Positions 36,425 through 47,253 of a stretch of 64,000 nt of DNA are shown piece by piece. Under the pieces are notes generated by a model that did no database searches, was not told the DNA's origin, and saw nothing but the letters and a program-made list of their open reading frames with translations. Location: positions 25,633 to 89,632 of the forward strand of contig JAMYWO010000171.1 in the NCBI GenBank assembly GCA_024220525.1, read 5' to 3'. Every line of letters begins with the position of its first letter. Position 1 is the first letter of the stretch. The position numbers and the translations under genes were made by a program. Origin of the DNA: Cochliopodium minus (lineage: Eukaryota > Discosea > Himatismenida > Cochliopodiidae).

Positions 36425-38910
36425 TTAAATTTTTTTATATTTTAAAAAGTTTTCCAAGTTTGTGATTGATTCTTCAATATCTTCCAAAATAATCTCTTCA
36501 TCATCTTCTTCATCTAAATCATTTTGTTTCATTTCAGATTTTAAGTTTTGTTTTTTATTTTGAAGGACTTTCAAACATTGAGCTAAAGCATTAGACATGT
36601 TGGTTTGTTTGAATACTTTTGTTTCTTCTGCAAAGATATCAAAAATAGAGTTTAAAGATTCAAGAATGATTGGAATTGAATCGTTTTTCAAAAAATTCAA
36701 CAAGATATCTCCAATTTGTTTAAGATGATTTCCAAATGAGTTGATTTGTCCAAAAAATCCAATGAGTGACAAAGAAGAAACCACCACATCAGAGTAATCA
36801 TAATTTAATTCCAAAACTTTGAAGATCAATAAGAGATGCTCTTGCTACAAAAATTGAAATAAATACAATAAATTAATTAAATGAATAAAAAAAATAAATT
36901 ATTACCTTTAAATTGATGTTTTTGTAAGATCTAAGAATGGATGACAAACCAGAAATGGTTAATGAAAGTTGTTCAGGGGAGGACAAATTTTCATTTTTGA
37001 TGGATTGATCAATAATATTCAAATAAAAGTCCCAAATATATTGAACTGTTTTGTTATCTTTGATAGGAATGAAAAGCAAAATGTTATTGTACAAACAGAG
37101 TGCTCTTTGTTGTACTACAAACAAACAATCAGTGTATCTAACCAACTCAGGATCTGTTTCAAGAATATTTTCAAACTCTATTAATTCACAAGGATTTCCA
37201 CATTTTTTAAGAATCTAAAACAATTTTTTTTTTAAAGAGTTTAAATGTTATTTTGTTTTTAAGAATCTTTAAAGTTATTTTATATTTTTTTTACGTCAGA
37301 AAGAAAGTTGGGAGTATAAATGAGATTCAAAATGTTGTTAGGCAAGTTAATAGAGTTTTCATTTTCAGAAATATCGTCAATGGAAAGAAAGTTGGTGATG
37401 ATCTCGAGGGTGTTACGTTGAGCATCAGTGAAAGATTTCCATTCATCCAACTTTTTGGTGTACTCCTGTTCTTTGATTTCACTCTCTGTAAGCTTTGTTT
37501 TATTGCTACTTTCAATGATCATGTTACTTTCATTGTTTTTATTTTGATTATCATTGTTAGTTGGGTTTTGGTTTGGATCTTTGTCATTTTCATCATCTTC
37601 TTTATTATCTTTGTCATCTTTATTGTCTCCTTTCTCGTGGACTTCTACAGAGTTGATTTGGCAGAGGAAGATGAGGTATTCTTTCATTTTCAGCAATAGT
37701 TGGAGGGATTCCACTGAAAGTACCTTTTGGAAGAAAGGGAAACACATTTGGAAGAAAACGTACTTTTGTTGAGGATTTGTTTCATAAATATTGAATAATG
37801 TTCCTTTTTTTTTTAAAAAAAATAAACAATAAAATATTTTTCATTTAAATAATTAATTTAAATTTATCTTACCAATGATGAGAGACTTTAAATACTGGTT
37901 TTGATTTTCCAATTTCAAATTATCATTTAAAATTTGAAACAAAGGCTGGTTTTTTTGTAAGTAAATAACTACTTTTTCGTTACAATCGGAAATAGTTTGT
38001 AATAATTCTCCGACCTCAGTTAAGAGGGTGTCAGGTAAGAGCAAGGTTGGATGGAGGTACTTCACAATGGTTTCTAATGTTCCGTTTTCGATTATTTTGA
38101 GAATACTTTCGTCATTACTTTCGCAAATGTTGCTTAGAAGTGACACCAGTTGTGTGAGATGATCGAAGAGTTGAGTTCTTATTTCCTCACTGTTTATTTT
38201 CACATCTATTTTTAACTTTTTTGAAGAAAAGTTAAACAACGATAAATGAATAATAAAAAAGAAAAATAAACTAAAGATGAGTTGTTTGGAATATTAAAAG
38301 TTCAAAATTTTCATCTTAAAAACAAAAAATAATGTTGATTAGTTTTATAACTTGAAATTGTTTTGAATCAAATTATAAGGGATTAAAATAATCTGAGGAT
38401 AAAAAAAGATTAATGATTTTTTACTCTTTGAAAATAGGTGGTGATGGGCAAAAAGATATCCTCATCTATCAATCTCTTTATTCCTTTTCTATCGCAGTTG
38501 GAGCTAAAGTTTCTCAATGCACCTGTTGCGGATATTCTTACAATAGATTGTGTATCGGACATTGCGGCGATCAATATCTTGATGGCTCCTGATTCAAAGT
38601 GTTTATTCAATTTTTCATCATCATCTTCATCTTGGAACAATTTTGCAAACATATGACATGCAAATATTCTTTCTTCTTTGGTACCATTGTTTAACTGATT
38701 GAATTTATCAATTATTTATGTGAAGAGAAATATTTGAGAAAAATTATAAATTTTTTTTTTTTTATTTTTATTGGGAAAAAGAACCTTTTGGATCAATGGA
38801 ATCTCTTCATCTTGATCATTAACATCAAATTCTTCAGAATCATTGTCATCTTGATTATCAAGTGGATTAAATTTTTTATTCTTATCATTCTTCTTTGGAA
38901 CTTTTGGCAT
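36425..38910 (-). CDS. HEATR3: HEATR3/SYO1 (symportin), ribosomal-protein import adaptor
   Basis: Exons complement(36425..36844, 36906..37214, 37295..37803, 37873..38215, 38425..38694, 38785..38910), 658 residues against 680 in human HEATR3. The start is Lys/Asn-rich (MPKVPKKNDKNKKFNPLD) as in the family. ARM/HEAT repeats follow with matching landmarks: MSDTQSIVRISATGALRNFS, LLSNICESNDESILKIIENG, KSLIIGTLFNI, an acidic Asn/Asp/Lys insert (~350-390), EWKSFTDAQRNTLEIITNFL and ILESLNSIFDIFAEETKVFK. Family role: SYO1 co-imports uL18 (L5) and uL5 (L11) with karyopherin and delivers them with 5S rRNA to pre-60S particles. Identification rests on colinear motifs along the whole length. Confidence 0.85.
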
Positions 38911-39079
38911 TATTTATGATCAAATACTTTGTTTGGAGGATAGAGTTGATTGAGATGATTTTGTTTCGAGGAAATTAAAATCAATTTTTTTTTATTTTAT
39001 TTTTATTTTTCAATTAAAAATGGTTTTTTTATTGAATTAAAAAGAACAAGAGGGGAGTCTATTTCCATTTGGGACCGGG

Positions 39080-41912
39080 TTATCTCATTCCAAAACCTTC
39101 AGAGTTAGAAATAGCCTTCAAAAGTTTTTGTTGGAGACATTCTTTGGAGGAGTATTCAGGAAGGAGAAAGTGGTTGAAGCAAGTATGTGTTTGAGGTAAT
39201 CTCTCATCTCCATCACCATGTTTAGCAATAATAAATTTCAAATTTTTTAATCCTCCGATAGGAGATCTAAAGGAAAAAATGAAAAAAAAAAAGTTTTAAA
39301 AAAAAATTAAAAATTTTAAAAAACAAGAAATGAAAATAAGTTGTTTTTTTTTGACCTGTCGCTTCCTGTGGAGAAAGACAATAATTTTTTCTTTTGTTCT
39401 TCAGTGAAACTGTGAACTACTTCCCAGAACCACTTGACCACAATGTGATCTTTGGAGTAACCACTCTCATAAGTGGTTTTGTTTTCAAGATCTTTAAAGT
39501 TCAATTCTTTGCTTCCACAAATCAAGAGTTCAACTTCTTCAAGAACAAAAAATTCAAAAAAAGCACCACCACTCACTACAGTGTTGAATCCTTTCTTGAA
39601 TGATCCAAATTGTTTCTCGATAGATTTGTTTAAAGAATAATCAACATATAAGTCAACATATTCTAGATAAAAAAATGTAAAAAATTTTTATTTAAAGAAA
39701 AAAGATGGAAGATACCTTTTCTGTTATCGTTGGTTAAAACAATATCAGCTCCTCCAGGTTTTAGTTCATGTACTCTTTTTTCACCAAAATAATCATATTC
39801 TACAGTAAAGTCTCTACAAAATACATCTTCTACATTTCCGTTAAATTCAAGAAGTTGTTCCAGACCCTTTGCGAGACTCTTTTTGAAAAAAAAAATGATT
39901 ATAATGAAAAAAAAAATGATTGAGGAGAAAAAAAAAATTAAATTAAATTACAGGATTAATATCAAAGAGATCTTTGAAATTAGTTTCAAGTCCCATAAGT
40001 TTTTTATAAATAACATTTGGAAAATGGATGTCCAAGATGATACGATTGTAAATCGCCAAACCAAGAATGATTCCGATCAATTCAAATTCTCTGAAATCAG
40101 TAGAAGTGTTGTTCAACCAGTATTGTCTTGCTTCTTCTACATTTATGAACATTCCGAATTTAGGGTCAAAGATTTCTCTTATAACTAATTGAAAGAATTC
40201 TTTTTGGACACCCCCTTCATCTATACCCTCTTCTCCAATAAATTTAATTTTGAGTTCTTTTTTGAAATCTTCTTCTTCAAATCTTTCAATCTAAAAAAAA
40301 AAATTAATTAGTTTGAAAAAGTTTTTTTTGTAAATAAAAAGAAAATTACACATTCTAAACAATCTTGAATTAGATTTTCTCTGTTAATTTCGAATACGAG
40401 AAAAGGAGAGGAGATTTGCCCACCTATCAACATTTGAATTGCATTCTATTTGAAACAAAAGTGCAATATTAAACAAAGAATTAAAAAAAAATGATCAAAA
40501 AAAATAATGGATAATTACTCTTCTTTGCATATTTTGACTAACTCTCGATTCGTATGTTAACAATTTTGCTTTTATGGCAGGATCTAATATGTAAGGGTAC
40601 TTACAAAAAGAAAACGGTTCTTTTTTGTGCCATCTCAAAAAATCTTCTCTCGAATCTATCTTTTTAGATAATTTATAATTATAGAAATCTGAGGTGATTA
40701 TTTTTTGAGAAGATGCTTTTTTGTTGGCTTCATAAAATATTTGTGTGAATTTAGTAGAAGTGGTAACAGACTTGTCACTATGATACTTTTCGGTTGTGTT
40801 TGCTTCTATACGATTATTAATGAGGTTTTGATTTATGGAGAGCAAGTGTTTTCTTGTGTTGTAGTCCATTTTGGAGACCCAATTAACGAGGCACTCAAGA
40901 ACTTCTTCTCTAAGATCCAATATCCTTTCATACAAGCTAACCAACACCCCATATTTCGTGGCAAGAACAGGAAACTAACAAAAAAATTTTGAAGGATATT
41001 AAAAAAAAAATAATGAATTTTTAATTTTTCATTTACCAATAACATAATCAAGAATTGTCTTGCAGATTTGGGTGTTTTGAATGTTTTTATGTCCCATTGC
41101 ATGTTTTTGATTAATCTATCAAAGGAAGAGATGATGATATCCGATACCTTTTCCTCTTTCATGATAAGTTGGAAGGTGGATTCCAATTCTTCGAAATTGA
41201 TTCCAGATTCTTCAGATGTAGCTGGAGTATCTGGTCCATTCTAACAAAAGAAAGGGAATATGATAAAATAAGTAAGGATTTTATGGTTATATTTGGATTC
41301 ACAAATAATAAATATTAATGATAAATGAAAAAATGATTAGTCAACTTTATTTTATAGTGATATATTTCATAAAATAATATTATTTATTTTACCTTTAGGA
41401 AGCTTATATTCAATGTATCTGTATTTGAGAATAAATTTCCATACGTCCTGATAATCGGTACGAAATTATTTGTTGATTTAGCTTTATTGAAGTCTTCTTC
41501 TATGATTGTTTTTGTAAAATGTGGTATTACATCACAAAAAGTAATATTTTGTTTCACATTATTTATGGAAAGTTTAAATGATATAGCTGCTGCTTCATTT
41601 GGATCTTTAGGTTTATATTGACATTCTTTGATTTGTTGGAAGATTAATATTTTGGCTTATATTTGAATGAATTTGTAATTATTTCAATTTAACTTACCAG
41701 GATTTGATATACAGAATGTTTGATTACAACATGTTCTTCTGCATCCTTGCGTTAATCTCAAAAAATATCTGTTTTATTGAAAAATAAATTATTAGACAAC
41801 AAAATTGTGTTTATTTCCAAATAAATTTAATTTATGAGTTTATTTTTTTTTACTCTTTGACATTTTCCTTTATTTTTCTTTGCAAAGTTTCTTTTTCTTG
41901 GGAATCTATCAT
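39080..41912 (-). CDS. UBE3A-like HECT E3 ubiquitin ligase with N-terminal AZUL domain
   Basis: Ten exons, complement(39080..39266, 39356..39662, 39716..39878, 39952..40290, 40350..40445, 40519..40974, 41037..41240, 41393..41655, 41698..41768, 41854..41912); 714 residues against ~850 in human UBE3A. Residues ~20-75 form an AZUL zinc finger ([19 protein letters not shown]...), known only from UBE3A/E6AP. The HECT domain occupies the C-terminal ~350 residues: [39 protein letters not shown] and the catalytic cysteine region [16 protein letters not shown], with Cys at about residue 682, 33 from the end. All expected catalytic features are present. Role: thioester transfer of ubiquitin to substrates; in animals AZUL docks on the proteasome subunit Rpn10. 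Several donors are gtcaaa or gtaattat rather than gtaag. Confidence 0.92.
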
Positions 41913-42145
41913 GGAAAGAAACTATAGTGAGATTATATTCAATTGTAACTTTTCTATTTTTTTTTTATTTTTAATTTAATTTAATTGAAAAAAATTAAAA
42001 ATAATTAATAGCTTCTTTTTTTTAAAAAAAAAAAAAAATCAAAAGCAAGATAATAAGAAATAAAAGTTTTTTTTTAATTTTTATCCCTTGCAATATATTT
42101 AAAAACAGTTTTTAAAAAAAAATCTTTTTTTTTTTCATTTATCCC

Positions 42146-44469
42146 CTAGTGATGATGTACAGCAGAATTGATCATCAATCCAAAAGTGATCAAAGCGAAA
42201 ATAGTGATAGAAATCCAAAGAAAATTAGGAACAAATTTTTTAGCAAAATTTTTCCATTTTCGAGGCATGGCTCTCAAAACTAAAGGAAATAAAAAGCAAA
42301 AATGAAATCAAAAAATGAAAANNNNNNNNNNNNNNNNNNNNNNNNNNNNNNNNNNNNNNNNNNNNNNNNNNNNNNNNNNNNNNNNNNNNNNNNNNNNNNN
42401 NNNNNNNNNNNNNNNNNNNNNAAAATCAAAAAATGAACAAAAGTGAGGTGATTTTTACCTGGAGCACCTTTGAATTCTTCATCTACCATATTCCAAATAT
42501 CCACATTAGGAGTGGTTTGATAATTTTCTACGGAAGAGTAACCAGTTGGATTGATGGCACCATCAGAAAGTGAACCACCTTCATCGTTGATGTTTCTTCT
42601 GAACTCATGAGTTCTTCTAGCTCTTGAATAGACCCAAAAAGGTATGACAAAATTGATGGCAGTACCCACAAAGAGGGTTGACCAATTGACAAAGATAGTA
42701 AACCCATCACCTTGGTAAAAAAATACTGCAATGATCCATGGCAAGACTACTCCTGAGAATCCAGACAAAAATTTTCCAAAAACTTTACCCACATATAAGT
42801 TATATCTAACCATAACACTGTAGAGCTTTTCAAATAGAAAAATAAAATTAGCTAAAAATAATTTTTATTTTGAATTTTTTTTTTACAGGAATTCCAAGCC
42901 CAATACCGACCAAAGAAAATAAATAAACTGAAATTTTGGTTATTAAAGCAGCTTTCTTTCCACCTGTTGGATTAGCAATGTTAATCAAAATATTCGGGGA
43001 AGCATTGGAATAAGCCAATCCTCCCAAAACACCGAATATAATATAAATAATAGTGCAGAGTCCCGTAGAAAGCCAGATTGCAGAATTGACATTTACGTTT
43101 GGTTTTTTTTCATTTGCCCAACTAGGAACCGTACAAACCTTTTATTAATTAATATGAATAAACATTTTATATTGTTTGTTTGTGTTTTTTATTTTTTTAC
43201 AAAGGCAAATGATATTGTCACGAAGCCAAAGACATTTGTGTAATTTTTCCCGAATAGTGGAATATTGCTTGGTTCAAACCCTCTACTGATAAATGCATAG
43301 AAAAATTCGAACATGATCAAAAAGAAACTAAAGAAACAACCATATTGTGTATAGATGTTTTCATCTAAATTCAGAAACCCTAGAGGCATGCAAATGACCA
43401 TACCAACCATGAACCCTGCTGTTAATATCAAGAACCCGTCATTTGCAAAAGGAACTCCATCGTTGGGGGAAGCAACCAAAACTTTGACCGTGGGTATCAG
43501 TTGAATTGCCCAAGAATGTCCAAAAGCAAACTAAAATATCATAAAAAAAGAAACTATTTATTAATTTATTTTATTTTTAAATCGAAAATTATAAATTATT
43601 GAATATTTCAAGATAATATTTAATATAAAAATATATAATAATTTTGACGAATATTTAAAAAATTTTATATTGATGCTTATATTTTTTGAATTGATTGGAA
43701 ATGTTTTTAAAAAATTTTTTTTACAAGGAAAAATTGATCCACAACTTGTGACATGGCTATCATGCTGGCTATGTTCAGCGATAAGAGATTGATATTATAT
43801 AAGGCCTGCACAAATATATAAAATTTATGTCCAAAGTAATATCTGACCACAGTGGAATATTCCACTCTTTGTTGGTAAAATCTGTTTTTGGGAATCAAGG
43901 TGATACTATTTGATGATTGTTGAATTATTTCGTTTTATTGAAATCAAATTTAAAATTTTTTTTTAATTACGCTTCGCAAATACAAGTCGAGCCTAATGAA
44001 GAGATAATTGCTGAATAAATGATTGCAAATATTGGTACAACATATCCGGCTTTTATATAGGAGATTTTGATTGGATTAGAATGGTCGAAATTTGTTTGTA
44101 AACATTAAAAAATTATATTTTTTTTTTTTACCTTGCTGAAATGCAAGTGGTACTCCCAACATACCAGGACCGGTGATGTTATTTGAATTGAGCACCAAAG
44201 ATCCAAAGAAATTGATACTTCTTTTTCCTATATATTCACGAATATAACAATATTTTGAATAAATTATTTTTGTATTGAGATTTTATATAATTGTTCGTTT
44301 GATTTAAAATCTCCATATTTTTCTTTTTACCTAGATTTTTGTCTTCTTTGTTTTGTCTTCCAATATATTCTGGATCTTCTTGTTCACCATCACTTGTTCT
44401 ATTACCTTCATCATTGCTATGAATAGGATCAAACGTATCTCCAATTATATGATGTGTATCAGTGTCCAT
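42146..44469 (-). CDS. Amino-acid/auxin permease-type transporter (AAAP superfamily)
   Basis: Exons complement(42146..42279, 42459..42825, 42887..43138, 43201..43530, 43725..43905, 43971..44049, 44132..44227, 44331..44469); 525 residues. After an acidic cytosolic N terminus (~1-47) the first helix region carries the family signature (NSNNITGPGMLGVPLAFQQA). About eleven hydrophobic segments are visible, e.g. VVPIFAIIYSAIISSLGS, WLSTGLCTIIYIIFGVLGGL and FVPNFLWISITIFALITF. Family members are proton-coupled amino-acid transporters of plasma or vacuolar membranes; substrate not predictable. The last intron (42280-42458) contains the 100-N assembly gap, yet the flanking exons agree in phase. The protein ends His-His-His just before TAG. 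Confidence 0.85.
42322..42421. other. Assembly gap (100 N) in the last permease intron
   Basis: Exactly 100 N, the conventional length for a gap of unknown size. Both flanks carry the same 15-mer (aaatcaaaaaatgaa at 42305-42319 and 42423-42437), so the gap probably covers a low-complexity repeat or is a false join of overlapping contigs. Confidence 0.95.
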
Positions 44470-44767
44470 AAATAAAAAAATAGAAGTTCTTTATACTTTT
44501 CTATCAACTTTTTTTTTTTTATTTATAGTATTTTCAGCATATTTGAAAACATTCAACTAAGATTCTATTATTCATCGAACAAATTAAAGTGAAGAGATAT
44601 AGATAATCAAAATATAGTGTATTGAATTTTATTGTTGAATGATAAAAAATAAAATAAAAATTAGTCCCAGTCCACAGTTTTATTGTGAGGTAATCAATCT
44701 CTTTGAATAATTTTATTTCATGCATTTCATCAATTGATCCACTTCATGATCTTGCTCAGATATCACA
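44470..44767. promoter_or_regulatory. Divergent region, permease / 44768 gene
   Basis: 298 bp between two head-to-head starts; AT-rich with a T tract at 44509-44520. No element or further gene recognised. Confidence 0.3.
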
Positions 44768-45376
44768 ATGAGAAAGCAAAATAATCATTATTTCAATTGG
44801 ACCAAAAGAAAAAATAACAACCATGAAACATCCTCATCCAAAATCATAGTCAAAAATAAAAGAACAAAGAAAGATTTTGAGATGGAGAATAAGAGGAATT
44901 TTTGGCAAAGCAAGATGATGGAGGATATCCAGAAATCCATCACTTCAAAGGGAGATTATCAGAGCAGGAATAAAATGGCGATGAGCCATGATTTAGAAAA
45001 TTGATAATGTTGAATGAACATTGTGCAGAGAAGAAGGATAACAAATCAAATTCAATTGTAAAATATTCAAAGAAAAAAAAAAAATATTATTTTCATTTGA
45101 AAAAAAAAAGATTGACAAAGATTCAGAAGAAGATCTATTTTATGAACCCAAAAAAGTGGACAGGAAAATTAAGGAAAAAAAAACAATCTTAAAGTCTCCA
45201 ATTAAAGAAAGTAATGAGCCGATTGTTATTCCCCAACACTTGGTCATCTTTATAGAGTCTTCTTTTTTTTTTAATACTTTAAAACAATACCTGTTTTATT
45301 TCTTTTTTTTTAACCAAAAAAATGTTATAGTAATGGAATTGACAAAACTCAGTTTGAATATTCAAAAATAAGGTAA
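44768..45376 (+). CDS. Unrecognised Lys-rich protein with one apparent frameshift
   Basis: Exons 44768..45057, 45111..45256 and 45331..45376. The frame from ATG 44768 stops at 45001 (…SHDLEN, TGA), but the next frame stays open as LIMLNEHCAEKKDNKSN and then splices in good phase through two normal introns to a TAA at 45374-45376. One base missing in the AAAA run at 44997-45000 would give a 160-residue protein, so this is a frameshifted gene or a homopolymer error. Composition is Lys/Asn/Ile-rich, with no membrane segment or known motif. The acidic patch DKDSEEDLFYEP and the basic region before it stand out. Function unknown. Confidence 0.5.
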
Positions 45377-45430
45377 TTAAATTGGGAGTTAAAAAAAATA
45401 AATCACTTTTGAAAAATTAAAACGTTATTT

Positions 45431-46174
45431 TTATTCGAAAAATTGTCTGTTTATTTTTCTACATGTTTTTATTTGAGACAAATAATTCTCGTAAATATAA
45501 TTATATATCAGAGAAAAGCGAAAAGGCTTCAAAATACAAAATAAAAAAGCGAGAACACCCAAAAACTCCAGCAGTAACAAAGAAGACATCAAACTATTTT
45601 TGATGCTGAAAGGAACACCTGCATCCACAAAAAATCCATTAGAACATACTCTACCATCAGGACACATAGAAAAGAATTCTGGAGCTAACAAGGGAGTACA
45701 CTGTTTGCATTTACCCATAATACAACTTCCTACCCATTCCACTGTTCTTGCTTTTTTAGTTACGTTGTCGTATTTTACAAGTCCGCAGTACATTAGGTCG
45801 TCCATTCCTTTTGTTGTTTGTGTTCCTTCTAGTCTGAAATCACATTTTTTACCTATTATTGTTGGTTCATATTTGTTACACGTCCCCACATTTTCCTTTT
45901 TTGCAAATTATTTTTATAATTTATTTTTATAATATTTTTTCTTTACATCAAATGGATCACTGATGCAATAACTACCTTTATCACAATTACAATTTTTGAA
46001 GAAGCTTGTATAATTACACTTCATACAAATATTAGTTTGATATTTCTCTGAATATAAACAATAGGGAAGCCCTTGATTTTGGAATATACATTGATCTGTG
46101 GTATTGCAAGAGATGTATGCATTTATGAAAGATATATTGATCAAGGAAAGAAAAAATATTTTTATTATGAACAT
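45431..46174 (-). CDS. Cys-rich type I membrane protein, paralogue A
   Basis: Exons complement(45431..45895, 45947..46174), 230 residues. N-terminal signal peptide (MFIIKIFFLSLINISFINAY) followed by a cysteine-rich ectodomain with about eighteen Cys (CNTTDQC; CMKCNYTSFFKNCNCDKG; GSCIMGKCKQCTPLL; CPDGRVC). A single membrane helix near residue 180-205 (SSLLLLEFLGVLAFLFCIL) and a short Lys/Arg-rich cytosolic tail follow. The start at 46174 is the first ATG. It is 66 bp downstream of its tandem paralogue, which has the same length, Cys spacing and topology. Likely a surface or endomembrane protein; no named family recognised. Confidence 0.75.
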
Positions 46175-46239
46175 GATAATCCCTTTCAATTTTTATTTTT
46201 ATTTTACAATGATTAATTATTTAATGATATTATTAATAA

Positions 46240-47229
46240 CTAAACTTCCAATCTTGTGTTTTTTCTATTCTTGAATTTTCTAAATCTGTTTTTTAAGAAA
46301 TAAATAACAATGATGATAGCTAACAAAAAGAAAATAGTATAGACAATAGTAGAGAAAATGGATAAAGAAAGTGTGAGACTATTGATATAAATGTAGTTCC
46401 AAGAAAAGGGACCAGAAGGGGACATGCTAAATGTTTTCAAATTACAAGTTCTCCCATCTTCACAAATAGAATAAGGTAAATTAGGTAATAATCCATCTGT
46501 ACATTCGTAGCATAAACCCTAAAATTAGAAGATTAGAATGTTACTTTAAAAAACTTGAATTTCTTTTATGGAAACCTTTTGACAACTTCCTTCCCTAAAT
46601 AATTTATAAAAAAATTTAAATTATCTTTTATTTTAGAGAAAGTACCATTCAACATATCTTTAAAATTTTTGAACAAGAGAAAAAATTTAGTTGAAACAAG
46701 TTATAAATGTAACTAAAAAAGAAAATTACCTCACAGAATTGTTGTTTTCGTGAAATATTACTTTTCCGCAAAATCCTAACTCGTTTTGATTTCTAATGAC
46801 ATGCATTCCCGCTTTGTCCAAACTTTCTGAACACTCTCTACCCAATATATCTTTTTCGTATTCCCTGCAGTTTCCATAATCTTTCTATTTTGAAGTTGAT
46901 TAAATTTAAAATTGATTGAAATGCGTATACTTACGTCTTCATTATCTCCAACACAATATTCTCTCAATCCACATTGACAATTTTTATTTTTAATAATTGG
47001 ATCACATCTTAGGCATATCTTTTGATCCAATTCTGTAATTTAATCAAGATATTTTTTGATTATTTGAATGAGAAATTTATTTTTTACCTGGTTTAAAAAG
47101 ACAATTAGGTTGCTTATTTCCATATTTATCAATTGATTTTGTGCAATTATTTGGAGAATCACATAAATCATAACAATATATTTGAGATGTGAAAATTAAT
47201 AACAAGATAATCAAAAACAAATTTTCCAT
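46240..47229 (-). CDS. Cys-rich type I membrane protein, paralogue B
   Basis: Five exons, complement(46240..46518, 46576..46594, 46730..46884, 46935..47032, 47088..47229); 230 residues, identical in length to paralogue A. Signal peptide MENLFLIILLLIFTSQIYCY, then the same Cys layout (CLRCDPIIKNKNCQCGLREY; VREGSCQKGLCYECTDG; ICEDGRTC) and one membrane helix (~195-220) with a basic tail (KNRFRKFKNRK). The exon 46576..46594 is only 19 nt; its residues align with GSCIMGK of paralogue A. The intron after the YC(V/I)xD...D block is shared in position and phase with A; the other three are private. The ATG lies 24 bp after the stop of the ABC transporter. Confidence 0.75.
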
Positions 47230-47253
47230 TTTTTTTTTTTATTATTAAATAAT

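Noticed and set aside
46160-46189. Start of Cys-rich paralogue A at a TTG five codons upstream
   Set aside because: The ATG at 46174 gives a clean signal peptide; a non-AUG start is not needed.
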